From the NCBI RefSeq assembly GCF_937890665.1, contig NZ_CALADU010000276.1, positions 1 to 24,488 of the forward strand: a DNA stretch of 24,488 nt. The letters run 5' to 3'. A model generated the notes under the pieces. That model ran no database searches. It was not told where the DNA came from and saw nothing but the letters and a program-made list of their open reading frames with translations. Source of the stretch: an uncultured Subdoligranulum sp. (lineage in GTDB: Bacteria; Bacillota_A; Clostridia; Oscillospirales; Ruminococcaceae). Position numbers and translations under genes: made by a program. Shown here piece by piece: positions 14,427-21,242 of the stretch; positions within the stretch are counted from its first letter, which is position 1, and each line of letters begins with the position of its first letter.

Positions 14427-15260
14427 ATGTATAATCAGAACAACGATTTGATGAAACAGGAAAAATTCATGCTCCCCACTATGATCGAAGGCGATTTCAG
14501 CGCCGAGGAACTGGCTGAGGACGCCGATGGTCTGCAGATGAGCTTTCAGCGTGTCAAGATTCCCGCCGGCGGCACACTCCAATTTGAGATGCCGTCCGAT
14601 GATCCGGACAATCCCGACTATGAAAAGAATCTGGTAGGCGTCATTCTGCATAACCACGCCACCTGCGCCTACTGGCCGGCTGGTAGCGAATATGACGACG
14701 ATACCACACCGCTTTGTTCTTCTGTGGATGGCAAGGTTGGCATCGGCACTCCCGGAGGCGCCTGTGCTGCCTGCGTGATGAACCGCTTTGGTTCTGCACC
14801 TGATGGCAGCAAAGGAAAAGCCTGTAAAAATATGCGTGTGCTCTACCTGCTTCGCAGTGGTGAGTACATGCCTCTGCAGGTAAATCTGCCTCCTACCAGC
14901 ATCAAGCCCTTCAAGGAATTTCTGAACCGGGCCTTTATGCTCCGCCGCCGCGCCACTTACGGCAGTATCGTGCAGATTGGTCTCAAGCGTGAGAACAACG
15001 GCACCAATGACTACAGTGTTGCTACCTTCAAACTGCTGCAGGATTTCCAGGGCGAGGAGCTGGCTCAGATCCAGGCTTACGCCAACAGTTTTAAGGAGCA
15101 GATCAAACTCCTGCTCCAGCAGCGTGCCGAGATCACTGAGGAGCAGCGCGACACCGGCTGCGATTATGTAATCGAGCCTGGCGCCATGACCAACGAGCCG
15201 GCAGACGGTCACTATACTGTCAGCCAGATCAATGGTGACTGCGAGCAGCTGCCCGCATAA
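14427..15260 (+). CDS. Putative zinc-cluster DNA-binding protein (ssDNA-binding-like, 277 aa)
   Basis: This 277-aa protein has a four-Cys motif, C97, C113, C116, C133, within TPLCSS...GACAACVMNRFGS...GKACKNMRVLYLL, so a structural zinc site is likely. Before it is a beta-rich N-terminal region (LQMSFQRVKIPAGG, LVGVILHNHATCAYW) and after it LPPTSIKPFKEFLNRAF. A similar C..C..GKACKN..LYLL layout followed by LPPTS occurs in phage proteins labelled ssDNA-binding (from memory); this is my best guess. ATG 14427 is 7 nt after AAGGAGG (14413-14419). It follows DUF932 closely and ends before two hairpins. If the guess is right, the element has two unlike ssDNA-binding proteins. Function remains unproven. 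Confidence 0.65.
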   Translation: MYNQNNDLMKQEKFMLPTMIEGDFSAEELAEDADGLQMSFQRVKIPAGGTLQFEMPSDDPDNPDYEKNLVGVILHNHATCAYWPAGSEYDDDTTPLCSSVDGKVGIGTPGGACAACVMNRFGSAPDGSKGKACKNMRVLYLLRSGEYMPLQVNLPPTSIKPFKEFLNRAFMLRRRATYGSIVQIGLKRENNGTNDYSVATFKLLQDFQGEELAQIQAYANSFKEQIKLLLQQRAEITEEQRDTGCDYVIEPGAMTNEPADGHYTVSQINGDCEQLPA

Positions 15261-15268
15261 GTATTCTG

Positions 15269-15286
15269 ATGTGGCCTGCGCCACAT
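15269..15286 (+). promoter_or_regulatory. Hairpin upstream of the terminator at 15300
   Basis: ATGTGGC (15269-15275) pairs perfectly with GCCACAT (15280-15286) around a CTGC loop. It has no T-tract of its own and comes 13 nt before the strong terminator, making a tandem-hairpin junction. Confidence 0.5.
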
Positions 15287-15299
15287 GACACATGAACAA

Positions 15300-15344
15300 A
15301 GGGATGCCTTCGGTTTAACACACCGGAGGTATCCCTCTTTTTTT
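15300..15344 (+). terminator. Strong terminator before the second sigma-like gene
   Basis: A 15-bp stem (15300-15314 with 15322-15336), with two G-U pairs and a 7-nt loop, is followed by seven Ts (15338-15344). The AAGGAGG of the next gene begins at 15349, 4 nt later, so read-through is the only obvious way to express that gene from upstream. Confidence 0.88.
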
Positions 15345-15363
15345 ATTTAAGGAGGAAAACACA

Positions 15364-15903
15364 ATGTTATGTGAAGTACCATTAACCAAAGAACAACAGG
15401 CATTTGCCACTGATCATCACGGACTGGTCTACAAGTTCCTGAATGAAAACCATCTGCCGGAAGATGAATTTTATGATGTGGTTGTTTTCGCATACTTAAA
15501 GGCAGTAAAAGATTACTTCAACTCTCCATCTGCACAAAAATTCTCTTTTAGCACAATCGCCACACGACAAATGAAATTCCGGCTCTATGATTACTTCCGC
15601 ACCCAGGAGCGCCGCAAGCGCAATATGGAGGTTCTCAGTATTCATGTCGGATTATATCCCGATGGTGCGCCTTTAGAAGATACCATTCCTGCCCATGACC
15701 CAATCATGCAGCAGTTGGAAATGGATCTTCTGCTCCACGAGCTGGCCGGCAGAGTCTCTAAGCAGCAAATGGATATTGTGCATCTGAAACAGGGCGGCTA
15801 TGGCATCCGTGAGATTGCCCGCACCCAGAATGTTCCTATGCGGCGCATTAAAGAGTTGCTGGCTGAAGTCCATGATGTGCTGCTGGATATTTGCTATGGA
15901 TGA
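15364..15903 (+). CDS. Sigma-70-like factor, second of two
   Basis: This 179-aa protein has a region-2-like stretch (DVVVFAYLKAVKDYF, then FSFSTIATRQMKFRLYDYFR, about residues 40-80) and a region-4 helix-turn-helix (KQQMDIVHLKQGGYGIREIARTQNVPMRRIKELLAEVHD, about 134-172). An acidic linker joins them. Compared with the factor at 9063 it shares the LTKEQQ opening and FSTxA motif but is otherwise distant. Both are short sigma-70-type proteins, likely for element promoters, or for regulating them. ATG 15364 is 8 nt after AAGGAGG (15349-15355), directly behind a strong terminator. The next gene follows after 63 nt with no promoter seen. Confidence 0.82.
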   Translation: MLCEVPLTKEQQAFATDHHGLVYKFLNENHLPEDEFYDVVVFAYLKAVKDYFNSPSAQKFSFSTIATRQMKFRLYDYFRTQERRKRNMEVLSIHVGLYPDGAPLEDTIPAHDPIMQQLEMDLLLHELAGRVSKQQMDIVHLKQGGYGIREIARTQNVPMRRIKELLAEVHDVLLDICYG

Positions 15904-15966
15904 ACCCATTACAGATAAGAAATACCCTTACATCCACATTTTCAAAAAGATTGGAGGTCAAACCGA

Positions 15967-16212
15967 ATGAAGAAAGAAAAGAAACAGATCGTTTTGAATG
16001 GTTCTCTGCTGCGTCCACTGTCTGTTGGGCGGGGTGCGCTTCTGCACGCCGGAGGAAACATCTACCACACTTCGCGTGTGGTAGCAATTCTGGAGGAGTC
16101 GGAGGATTGCGTCCGTTTTGAAACGCAGAACTCCCACTACCATCTCTCCATGTCCCCTTTTCCGCTGGCGGCTGTCAGTCCGCTCCCTGTGAGATTGGCC
16201 GCATGTGCGTGA
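15967..16212 (+). CDS. Small hypothetical protein (81 aa)
   Basis: Not recognised by function. The start MKKEKKQIVLNGSLLRPLSVGRGALLHAGGN leads into a short beta-rich domain (IYHTSRVVAILEESEDCVRFETQNSHYHLS), and a hydrophobic tail follows. The conserved-looking pattern (LLRPL, GRGALL, YHTSRVV) suggests a small barrel-type fold, such as a regulator or a DNA-binding accessory. ATG 15967 has GGAGG (15953-15957) 9 nt upstream. It is cotranscribed with the sigma-like gene just upstream, so it could be an accessory or anti-sigma factor; that is a guess from position only. A second pair of hairpins follows it. Confidence 0.65.
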   Translation: MKKEKKQIVLNGSLLRPLSVGRGALLHAGGNIYHTSRVVAILEESEDCVRFETQNSHYHLSMSPFPLAAVSPLPVRLAACA

Positions 16213-16268
16213 AGGGGCTGTAAATGGATTGGAACAGCCGGCTCCCGCTGACTATTCCACAAGTTTTG

Positions 16269-16303
16269 GCCGTGGCGGATACCATTCCGTCACGGCTCTT
16301 TTT
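16269..16303 (+). terminator. Terminator hairpin abutting the YkgJ-like RBS
   Basis: GCCGTGGCGGA (16269-16279) pairs with TCCGTCACGGC (16286-16296), an 11-bp stem with one G-U pair and a TACCAT-type loop. T-tract 16299-16303 follows. TGGAGG starts at 16305, one base later. A weaker stem (GGCTGT/ACAGCC) lies upstream, around 16217-16239. Confidence 0.8.
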
Positions 16304-16316
16304 ATGGAGGAACAAA

Positions 16317-17000
16317 ATGAATGAAGAAATCATGAATGATATCCAATCAGTCCGCCCCAAAGACCAGTTCACCTTTTCCTGCCGTCAATGCGGGGCGTGC
16401 TGCCGCAATATCGAAGGCTGTGTAATGGTGGAAAGTCTGGATGCCTACCGTCTGGCTCGCTATCTCCGAACAAAGGGTGAGTCCATCGAAGGAATAGAGG
16501 ATTTTCTGTTCCGCTACTGCGATCCGGAACCTCTGACCGAAGAAGGCTTCCCTATCTATATGCTCAAGACAAAAGCCCCAAACGGCTCCTGTATCTTCCT
16601 TATGGATGGGCGCTGTTCCGTCTACCCTGCCCGTACCCGTACCTGCCGTATCTATCCTCTTACCGTAGGTCCAGGGGAGCGTGGCCGTGATTTTGAATAC
16701 TGCCTGTGTCTGGACCGGCACCGGAGCCACTTTACCGGCAGCCGGGTATCCGTCAAGGACTGGCTGTATCAGAATTTTAAGAGGGAAGACAAAGAATATG
16801 TAAAGCGGGAATATGAGATCGCTACCGAACTGGGCAAACTGATGCGCGCCATTGATCCTGCCATGCGGCCAGGCATTGTATTCAAGGTGCTCTACTACCG
16901 CTATTACAATTTTGATTTAGACCAGCCTTTTCAGCCTCAGTATGAGCAGAATAACCGGCATCTGTTAGCAGACCTGCACCGGATTGTCAGGGAACAGTAA
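16317..17000 (+). CDS. YkgJ-family Cys-cluster protein
   Basis: This 227-aa protein has the CxxCxxCC cluster (C22, C25, C28, C29 in SCRQCGACCR) plus NGSCIFLMDGRCSVYPARTRTCRIYP, a layout typical of the YkgJ family (CxxCxxCC ... C ... C ... RPxxCRxYP-like). Such proteins are thought to bind zinc or an Fe-S cluster, and their exact role is unknown. ATG 16317 is 6 nt after TGGAGG (16305-16310); the frame is open back to 16224 but that stretch is the hairpin region. It stands between small element genes and does not point to a pathway. Family assignment is solid; function is not. Confidence 0.88.
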   Translation: MNEEIMNDIQSVRPKDQFTFSCRQCGACCRNIEGCVMVESLDAYRLARYLRTKGESIEGIEDFLFRYCDPEPLTEEGFPIYMLKTKAPNGSCIFLMDGRCSVYPARTRTCRIYPLTVGPGERGRDFEYCLCLDRHRSHFTGSRVSVKDWLYQNFKREDKEYVKREYEIATELGKLMRAIDPAMRPGIVFKVLYYRYYNFDLDQPFQPQYEQNNRHLLADLHRIVREQ

Positions 17001-17035
17001 AAGGCAAATGGCTTTTAGAAAGGGGGCCTTATTTT

Positions 17036-17464
17036 ATGAATTTACACGAAACAGCGATGGGGCAAAGATTTTTTAATGTTCAGCTCCCCACACTGATCAA
17101 CACACTCAAAGACATTGCGGCGGCGCTTTCCCGCCCTGCACCATCTGCTATATCCTTTCCGGCAGACCAACACTTTCTCACTTCGCTCTATTATGGTGAA
17201 TATGAAGCAGATGTTTTCAAGCCCGATAAACGCCTCTCGCCTTTTAATCAGGCAGTACAGCAGAAAGAAAAAGCTCTGCTTCCGCTGCTCTCCAACGAAG
17301 CGTCCATCGCTTTTGAACAGTATCAGGATGCGGTACAATGCCGCAATTCTGCTGTATTAGAACAGGCATACGCCTCTGGCTACCGTACTGCTGTGCAGAT
17401 GTTTGCGGCAGGCTTAGGCCCGCAGCCGCCAGTACCGGAACATGGGGAGGATAATAATGGATGA
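17036..17464 (+). CDS. DUF6809-like small helical protein
   Basis: This 142-aa protein contains TSLYYGEYEADVF followed by helices with EKALLPLLSNEASIAFEQYQDAV and a closing YASGYRTAVQMFAAGL. That LYYG...plus long helices...GYRxAVxM layout matches the DUF6809 type of element-associated protein (recalled, not searched). The first 45 residues are an extra N-terminal helix (MNLHETAMGQRFF). ATG 17036 follows a purine-rich AAAGGGGG (17018-17025). The stop overlaps the next gene by 8 nt. Function unknown. Confidence 0.65.
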   Translation: MNLHETAMGQRFFNVQLPTLINTLKDIAAALSRPAPSAISFPADQHFLTSLYYGEYEADVFKPDKRLSPFNQAVQQKEKALLPLLSNEASIAFEQYQDAVQCRNSAVLEQAYASGYRTAVQMFAAGLGPQPPVPEHGEDNNG

Positions 17465-17942
17465 AAACAGACTGCCCGAACTGCCCCAGGAAGCTTTTCG
17501 GCCAATGATCGCGCAATCAGTCCAACTGGAACAGTTTTTAGGGGAAGAACTGACTTTTTGCTTTCGGGATCTTGATGGCGCCCATACCTTTACTACCTGC
17601 TATGGCGATATCTACAAAACGGTCAATGCACTGCGGGACTATGTCCGGCTTCTGGAATCGGTGTGCGATCAGTGGGAGCTGACTGGATTCCATCGTGCTA
17701 CCTACGAGTACCATGCAGAAAAACTGCGTAAAATTGCGGATAAACTGCAAGCTGGTATCGGCTACGACTATGACAAAGCCGTGGAAAGATGCAAAAAGAA
17801 ACGAGCCAGAAAGTCCCACAGCAACGATGTCGGGGAAGATGCCCTTCTGCTGACGGTACGGGCTGCCGGCAAGTCCGCTGACAATGAAAAGGAGGCTGCG
17901 CCTTATGAGGAAGATACCCCTTGGGAACCTGAACTCGAATAA
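17457..17942 (+). CDS. Hypothetical helical protein (161 aa)
   Basis: Not recognised. A short N-terminal part (MDENRLPELPQEAF) and a small beta section (EELTFCFRDLDGAHTFTTC) are followed by a long helix with RDYVRLLESVCDQWE and HAEKLRKIADKLQAGIGYDYDKAVERCKKKRARK, then an acidic tail. The basic KKKRARK patch is suggestive of nucleic acid contact. ATG 17457 is 6 nt after GGGGAGG (17444-17450), inside the end of the DUF6809-like gene; ATG 17442 lacks a suitable RBS. It is translationally coupled to that gene and itself overlaps the small basic ORF at 17905. Confidence 0.65.
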   Translation: MDENRLPELPQEAFRPMIAQSVQLEQFLGEELTFCFRDLDGAHTFTTCYGDIYKTVNALRDYVRLLESVCDQWELTGFHRATYEYHAEKLRKIADKLQAGIGYDYDKAVERCKKKRARKSHSNDVGEDALLLTVRAAGKSADNEKEAAPYEEDTPWEPELE

Positions 17943-18087
17943 CCATATAAAAACACCTGTTAAAAAGTATCATGCAAGCGTTGCCCGACAATCCCCCAGA
18001 GAACGGAACCGATTGCTGGCTTGCAAGAATTTTGCGTTTACCCACGCCAATGTGCATAAGCACTGCCGCCACTTCCGGCGCGGATAA
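17905..18087 (+). CDS. Small basic protein (60 aa) overlapping the previous gene
   Basis: Not recognised. The reading frame starts inside the last 38 nt of the preceding gene, has AAAGGAGG (17888-17895) 9 nt upstream of ATG 17905, and fills the gap before the gene at 18118. The product begins MRKIPLGNLNSNNH, is rich in Lys, Arg and His (17-20 basic residues), and ends CRHFRRG. There is no TM or signal. It recalls the basic 48-aa ORF at 7721 in charge only; no alignable motif is seen. It may be a real small nucleic-acid-binding protein, or an open frame in an untranslated gap. The strong, well-spaced RBS favours a gene. Confidence 0.45.
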   Translation: MRKIPLGNLNSNNHIKTPVKKYHASVARQSPRERNRLLACKNFAFTHANVHKHCRHFRRG

Positions 18088-18117
18088 CCGCCCTGAAGCT
18101 ACCCACGGAGGATGCCT

Positions 18118-18657
18118 ATGGAACGAGATGAACTACGCACCACTTTAGTGAACCATCTGGAAACCCTGCGGCGCAATCTGCAGGTCGTATCCATGGAGGT
18201 GCTGAAAACCAAGTACAAAAAACCATTTGATGCCCTGCGGCAAGACATCTGTAAAGCCGCTACCGCCTATACCCGCTTTCTGGTATTCGACGGTATGCGG
18301 ATCAAACACAAATACTTTGATGAGGCCGTACCCTATATTGATGCAGCTGTGAAGCAAACCAAGCGGCTCAAACAGATCTCAGATGCTGCCTTCCAGCGTC
18401 AGGATATTGACGAGATCGAATCACTCGCCCTTGCCCTGCGCAAAGAGATAGACGCAGCTCTACAGCCCTTCTATATGGGACATATGTGCCTTTATGTGAC
18501 GCCGGAATGCTTTGACGACCCACCCAAGACGCCGGAAGTCTACAACGATGCAACCGCCTGTGTCTGGCGGGATGGCACATGGCAGCTTCTGGAGGATACC
18601 AGCAAAGGGTTCCTGCTCTTTGTCCAATCCAAATCCAAGGAGGAAGCTGCCGCATGA
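18118..18657 (+). CDS. Hypothetical protein, helical (179 aa)
   Basis: Not recognised. The N-terminal two-thirds are a bundle of helices (LVNHLETLRRNLQVVSMEVLKTKYKKPFD; KQTKRLKQISDAAFQRQD), then a short beta-prone part (CVWRDGTWQLLEDTSKGFLLFV) and a charged tail. The last segment looks like a small strand pair capping the bundle. ATG 18118 is 7 nt after GGAGG (18106-18110); the ATG at 18112 overlaps the RBS. Its stop overlaps the next ATG as ATGA. No known motif, signal or membrane segment. It belongs to the tightly packed set that begins at 16317. Confidence 0.65.
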   Translation: MERDELRTTLVNHLETLRRNLQVVSMEVLKTKYKKPFDALRQDICKAATAYTRFLVFDGMRIKHKYFDEAVPYIDAAVKQTKRLKQISDAAFQRQDIDEIESLALALRKEIDAALQPFYMGHMCLYVTPECFDDPPKTPEVYNDATACVWRDGTWQLLEDTSKGFLLFVQSKSKEEAAA

Positions 18658-19145
18658 AAAAAACATCTCAGCAATATCTAAACAGCGAAGCACACGGTTA
18701 TCTCATGGAGGCCAAAGCCTGCAAGCTTTTGCTCAAAGACTTGGAGCGCATCCGCGCCAAGCTCAGGCGGCACATCGAAAAGGAAGCCGCAGACCGCGAG
18801 GCAGAATTTGAAGCGGCCATGCAATACCATAGCGAAAGCGACATCCAGGAAGCCTACGGCTGGGAATTCATCAGTGAACAGCAGTATGAGCACTATCTGG
18901 AATTGTTCCGTCAAGGTCGCAGGGCACTTGATGAACACAGCCCCACTGTTACAGAACTGGCTCTCTCCATCCTGAACCGTATCTTTCAGGATATTGATAG
19001 AGACTGCCGCCAATGCGAGTTTGAAGCCCTGTCTCCGGAAGAACAGCTTGCCGAGTTGAAGCGTGCTGAGGAATCCAGGCAGGCATGGAGGCAGTATATC
19101 GCCAGTCTGAAGGAAATGATCAACCCCTCCGCTGCGCAGGAATGA
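18654..19145 (+). CDS. Coiled-coil hypothetical protein (163 aa)
   Basis: Not recognised. The protein is almost all charged helix, with heptad-like runs (KLLLKDLERIRAKLRRHIEKEAADREAEFEAAM and EEQLAELKRAEESRQAWRQYIASLKEM), so a coiled coil is likely. A short loop region in the middle contains YGWEFISEQQYEHYLELF. It starts in the ATGA overlap with the previous gene and has AAGGAGG (18637-18643) upstream, so the two are translated together and may form a complex. It is the last gene before the AAA ATPase cassette; no clear terminator separates them. Confidence 0.65.
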   Translation: MKKTSQQYLNSEAHGYLMEAKACKLLLKDLERIRAKLRRHIEKEAADREAEFEAAMQYHSESDIQEAYGWEFISEQQYEHYLELFRQGRRALDEHSPTVTELALSILNRIFQDIDRDCRQCEFEALSPEEQLAELKRAEESRQAWRQYIASLKEMINPSAAQE

Positions 19146-19187
19146 CCCTTAAAATCGCTACTGAAATTTACTTTGCAGACTGCCTAC

Positions 19188-19243
19188 TTGCAAAATCAGA
19201 TTTTTTCGGCTAAAATAGGTATATAATAATATATCAGCCGAAA
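19188..19243 (+). promoter_or_regulatory. Promoter and inverted repeat of the AAA/DUF4143 gene
   Basis: TTGCAA (19188-19193), 17 nt, TAAAAT (19211-19216) is a plausible sigma-A promoter; a TATAAT (19222-19227) also lies nearby but without a good -35. TTTCGGCT (19204-19211) and AGCCGAAA (19236-19243) are exact inverted repeats, 24 nt apart, flanking the -10 region. This looks like an operator, possibly for self-regulation. It lies just before the RBS AAAGGAGG (19249-19256). Confidence 0.6.
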
Positions 19244-19263
19244 TTAAGAAAGGAGGAACGCCT

Positions 19264-20493
19264 GTGTATATCACCCGACACATGGAGAAACCGGTGATGG
19301 AGCTGAATGAACAGTATCCTGTGCTTCTGCTTACCGGCCCAAGGCAGGTTGGAAAAACTACCATGCTGGAACATTTGATAGAGGTCGAGGGCAAGGGGCG
19401 CAAAAAGGTCTCTTTGGATGATCTGACGCTGCGGGAACTCGCCAAGACGGACCCAAAGATGTTCTTTCAGCTGTATCAGCCGCCGCTGCTCATTGACGAA
19501 GTGCAATACGCACCGGAACTGTTCCCATATATCAAAATCATGGTAGATGAACGCCATCAGCCCGGCGATTTCTGGCTGACGGGTTCTCAGCTTTTCAAGA
19601 TGATGGAGGGCGTACAGGAATCTCTGGCAGGCCGGGTGGCTCTGCTCCACCTCTCACCGCTTTCCCAGAGTGAGATCATGAAACGGCCTCCTGAACCACC
19701 GTTCAGCCTGGAGCTGCCTCTTTTGTCCGAACGGCAGAACGGACGCCAAATGCTGAACACGCCAGAGGTCTTTCAGCGTATCCATCAGGGCGGGATGCCT
19801 GCCCTGGTCACAGGAACCTATTCCAATGCCTCCATCTTCTATTCCAGTTACATTGACACTTACATGGAACGGGATGTGCGGCGGCTGTCCAATGACATTG
19901 ACAGCTTGAAGTTTTTGCGGTTCCTGCGTTCTGTCGCCGCCAGGACTTCCCAGCAGGTCAATTACAAGGGCATTGCCGATGATGCGGAGATCGACCAGAC
20001 CACGGCCAAAAACTGGCTTCATGTTCTGGAGGCGCTGGGGATCATCTTTTTATTGGAGCCCTATTCCAATAATGTCCTCAAACGCACCGTATCCACACCC
20101 AAGCTCTACTTCTACGACTCCGGCATTGTCTGCTACCTGACCCGTTGGAGCAGTCCGGAGACAGCCATGGAAGGAGCCATGAGCGGCGCACTACTGGAAA
20201 ACTATACCGTAGCGGAAATCATCAAGACCTATCAGAACGCCGGTCAGGAGCCATTCCTGTACTATTACCGGGATAAGGATGCCAGAGAAATCGACCTGAT
20301 CCTGGAGCGGGACGGAAAACTGTTTCCCATCGAGATCAAAAAGATGGCCTCGCCGCCAAAGAAATTGACGAAGGTATTTGACCTGATCGACAAGTCCCCA
20401 CTGCAGCGCGGCACTGGTGCTATCCTGTGCATGGCTGACCAGTTGGGCGCTTTTGATCAGAACAATCTGATCGTGCCTATCTCTTTGATTTAA
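19264..20493 (+). CDS. AAA ATPase with DUF4143 (PD-(D/E)XK-like) C-terminus
   Basis: This 409-aa protein has Walker A GPRQVGKT (25-32), Walker B LLIDEVQ (75-81) and a sensor-like FWLTGSQ, then a long helical part (YMERDVRRLSND) and a DUF4143 C-terminal domain with EIDLILE...FPIEIKK, the Glu/Asp-xx-Lys nuclease-like core. This is the widespread ATP-binding DUF4143 family, of unknown function, at times on mobile elements. The start is GTG 19264, 7 nt after AAAGGAGG; no ATG fits. It has its own promoter and operator-like dyad upstream and a terminator after it, so it behaves as an independent cassette inside the element backbone. Full length; no missing motif seen. Confidence 0.9.
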   Translation: MYITRHMEKPVMELNEQYPVLLLTGPRQVGKTTMLEHLIEVEGKGRKKVSLDDLTLRELAKTDPKMFFQLYQPPLLIDEVQYAPELFPYIKIMVDERHQPGDFWLTGSQLFKMMEGVQESLAGRVALLHLSPLSQSEIMKRPPEPPFSLELPLLSERQNGRQMLNTPEVFQRIHQGGMPALVTGTYSNASIFYSSYIDTYMERDVRRLSNDIDSLKFLRFLRSVAARTSQQVNYKGIADDAEIDQTTAKNWLHVLEALGIIFLLEPYSNNVLKRTVSTPKLYFYDSGIVCYLTRWSSPETAMEGAMSGALLENYTVAEIIKTYQNAGQEPFLYYYRDKDAREIDLILERDGKLFPIEIKKMASPPKKLTKVFDLIDKSPLQRGTGAILCMADQLGAFDQNNLIVPISLI

Positions 20494-20504
20494 CGAGGAA
20501 CCCT

Positions 20505-20521
20505 GCCGCATTACCTGCGGC
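20505..20521 (+). other. Short hairpin after the AAA/DUF4143 gene
   Basis: GCCGC (20505-20509) pairs with GCGGC (20517-20521). It has no T-tract and comes just before the terminator at 20531, forming a tandem pair like that at 15269-15344. Confidence 0.4.
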
Positions 20522-20530
20522 TTATAACCG

Positions 20531-20574
20531 AAAGGATCGACAGACTGCATTTAGCGGCCTGCCGGTCCTTTTTT
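20531..20574 (+). terminator. Terminator of the AAA/DUF4143 cassette
   Basis: AAGGATCG (20532-20539) pairs with CGGTCCTT (20563-20570) with one G-U; an inner CAG/CTG extends it. A six-T run ends at 20574. GGAGG of the next gene begins at 20581. Confidence 0.75.
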
Positions 20575-20594
20575 CATTTAGGAGGAAACACCTG

Positions 20595-21194
20595 ATGATA
20601 AAACGACAAATATCTTTTCTGTTTGAAGATCCCGGATTCTGTATAGATGTATTCTGCACCATTGCAGAACCGGTACGCTACTACAACCGGGATACCGAAA
20701 GCGGCGCATGGTACAGCTCTACACCGGACTGGAATGAAAATGGCAGTCTCATCCGGGAAGACCTCATCTTTGAAGTGATTGCAGATGGCGTAGTCTGTGC
20801 ACTGGACGGCAATGGTAACTTTGAAGGCAAGAAACCCTTCGTACCTTTCTGCCAATTCCGCCAATCGCTGGTGCAGTCCGTTCATACACAATATCCGCAC
20901 CTGCAGAATCAGGAAGCACTAAGGGAAAAGCTGCTCTCCCTGCCGGATGCCAGAGAAACGGTTGGGCATGGTTGGTACTGGGAAAACTGGCTCTTTGCCA
21001 CCGATTTTGAGAACACCGTTGAGGAAGCCGTAGACTCAGCTGAATGGCTAAATAGTCAGTTCCACATTCTGGCTGTCCGCTATACCCACAAGCCCACCGG
21101 CTTTGTGTTTACCAACTACCGTTTCCGGGACAAAAGAGCCGAAGCCAAATCTTCCGGACATGACCTACTGCTCTATGACTGGAAAGACCAATGA
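20595..21194 (+). CDS. Hypothetical protein (199 aa)
   Basis: Not recognised. Begins MIKRQISFLFEDPGFCIDVF; a beta-rich N-terminal half (RYYNRDTESGAWYSSTPDWNENG), a helical centre (EALREKLLSLPDARE), and a C-terminal part with GHGWYWENWLFATDF and FTNYRFRDKRAEAKSSGHDLLLYDW. No signal, TM or Cys cluster. ATG 20595 is 9 nt after GGAGG (20581-20585), which lies 6 nt behind the terminator of the AAA cassette. The gene therefore probably depends on read-through from upstream. It is the first of the set ending at 24176. Confidence 0.65.
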   Translation: MIKRQISFLFEDPGFCIDVFCTIAEPVRYYNRDTESGAWYSSTPDWNENGSLIREDLIFEVIADGVVCALDGNGNFEGKKPFVPFCQFRQSLVQSVHTQYPHLQNQEALREKLLSLPDARETVGHGWYWENWLFATDFENTVEEAVDSAEWLNSQFHILAVRYTHKPTGFVFTNYRFRDKRAEAKSSGHDLLLYDWKDQ

Positions 21195-21242
21195 CCACAC
21201 TGCGTCAAAAAATGCAGCAACTATACACAAGGAGGATGCAAA

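Noticed and set aside
14373..15299. A 308-codon open frame on the minus strand
   Set aside because: It lies exactly opposite the well-supported four-Cys gene, has no RBS and an unlikely composition; an antisense shadow.
17001..17035. AAGGC...GCCTT stem followed by ATTTT before the gene at 17036
   Set aside because: The stem is short, has a long loop and contains the RBS; not convincing as a terminator.
19204..19243. The TTTCGGCT/AGCCGAAA repeat as an attachment or recombination site
   Set aside because: No recombinase gene or second copy seen; position over the -10 fits an operator.
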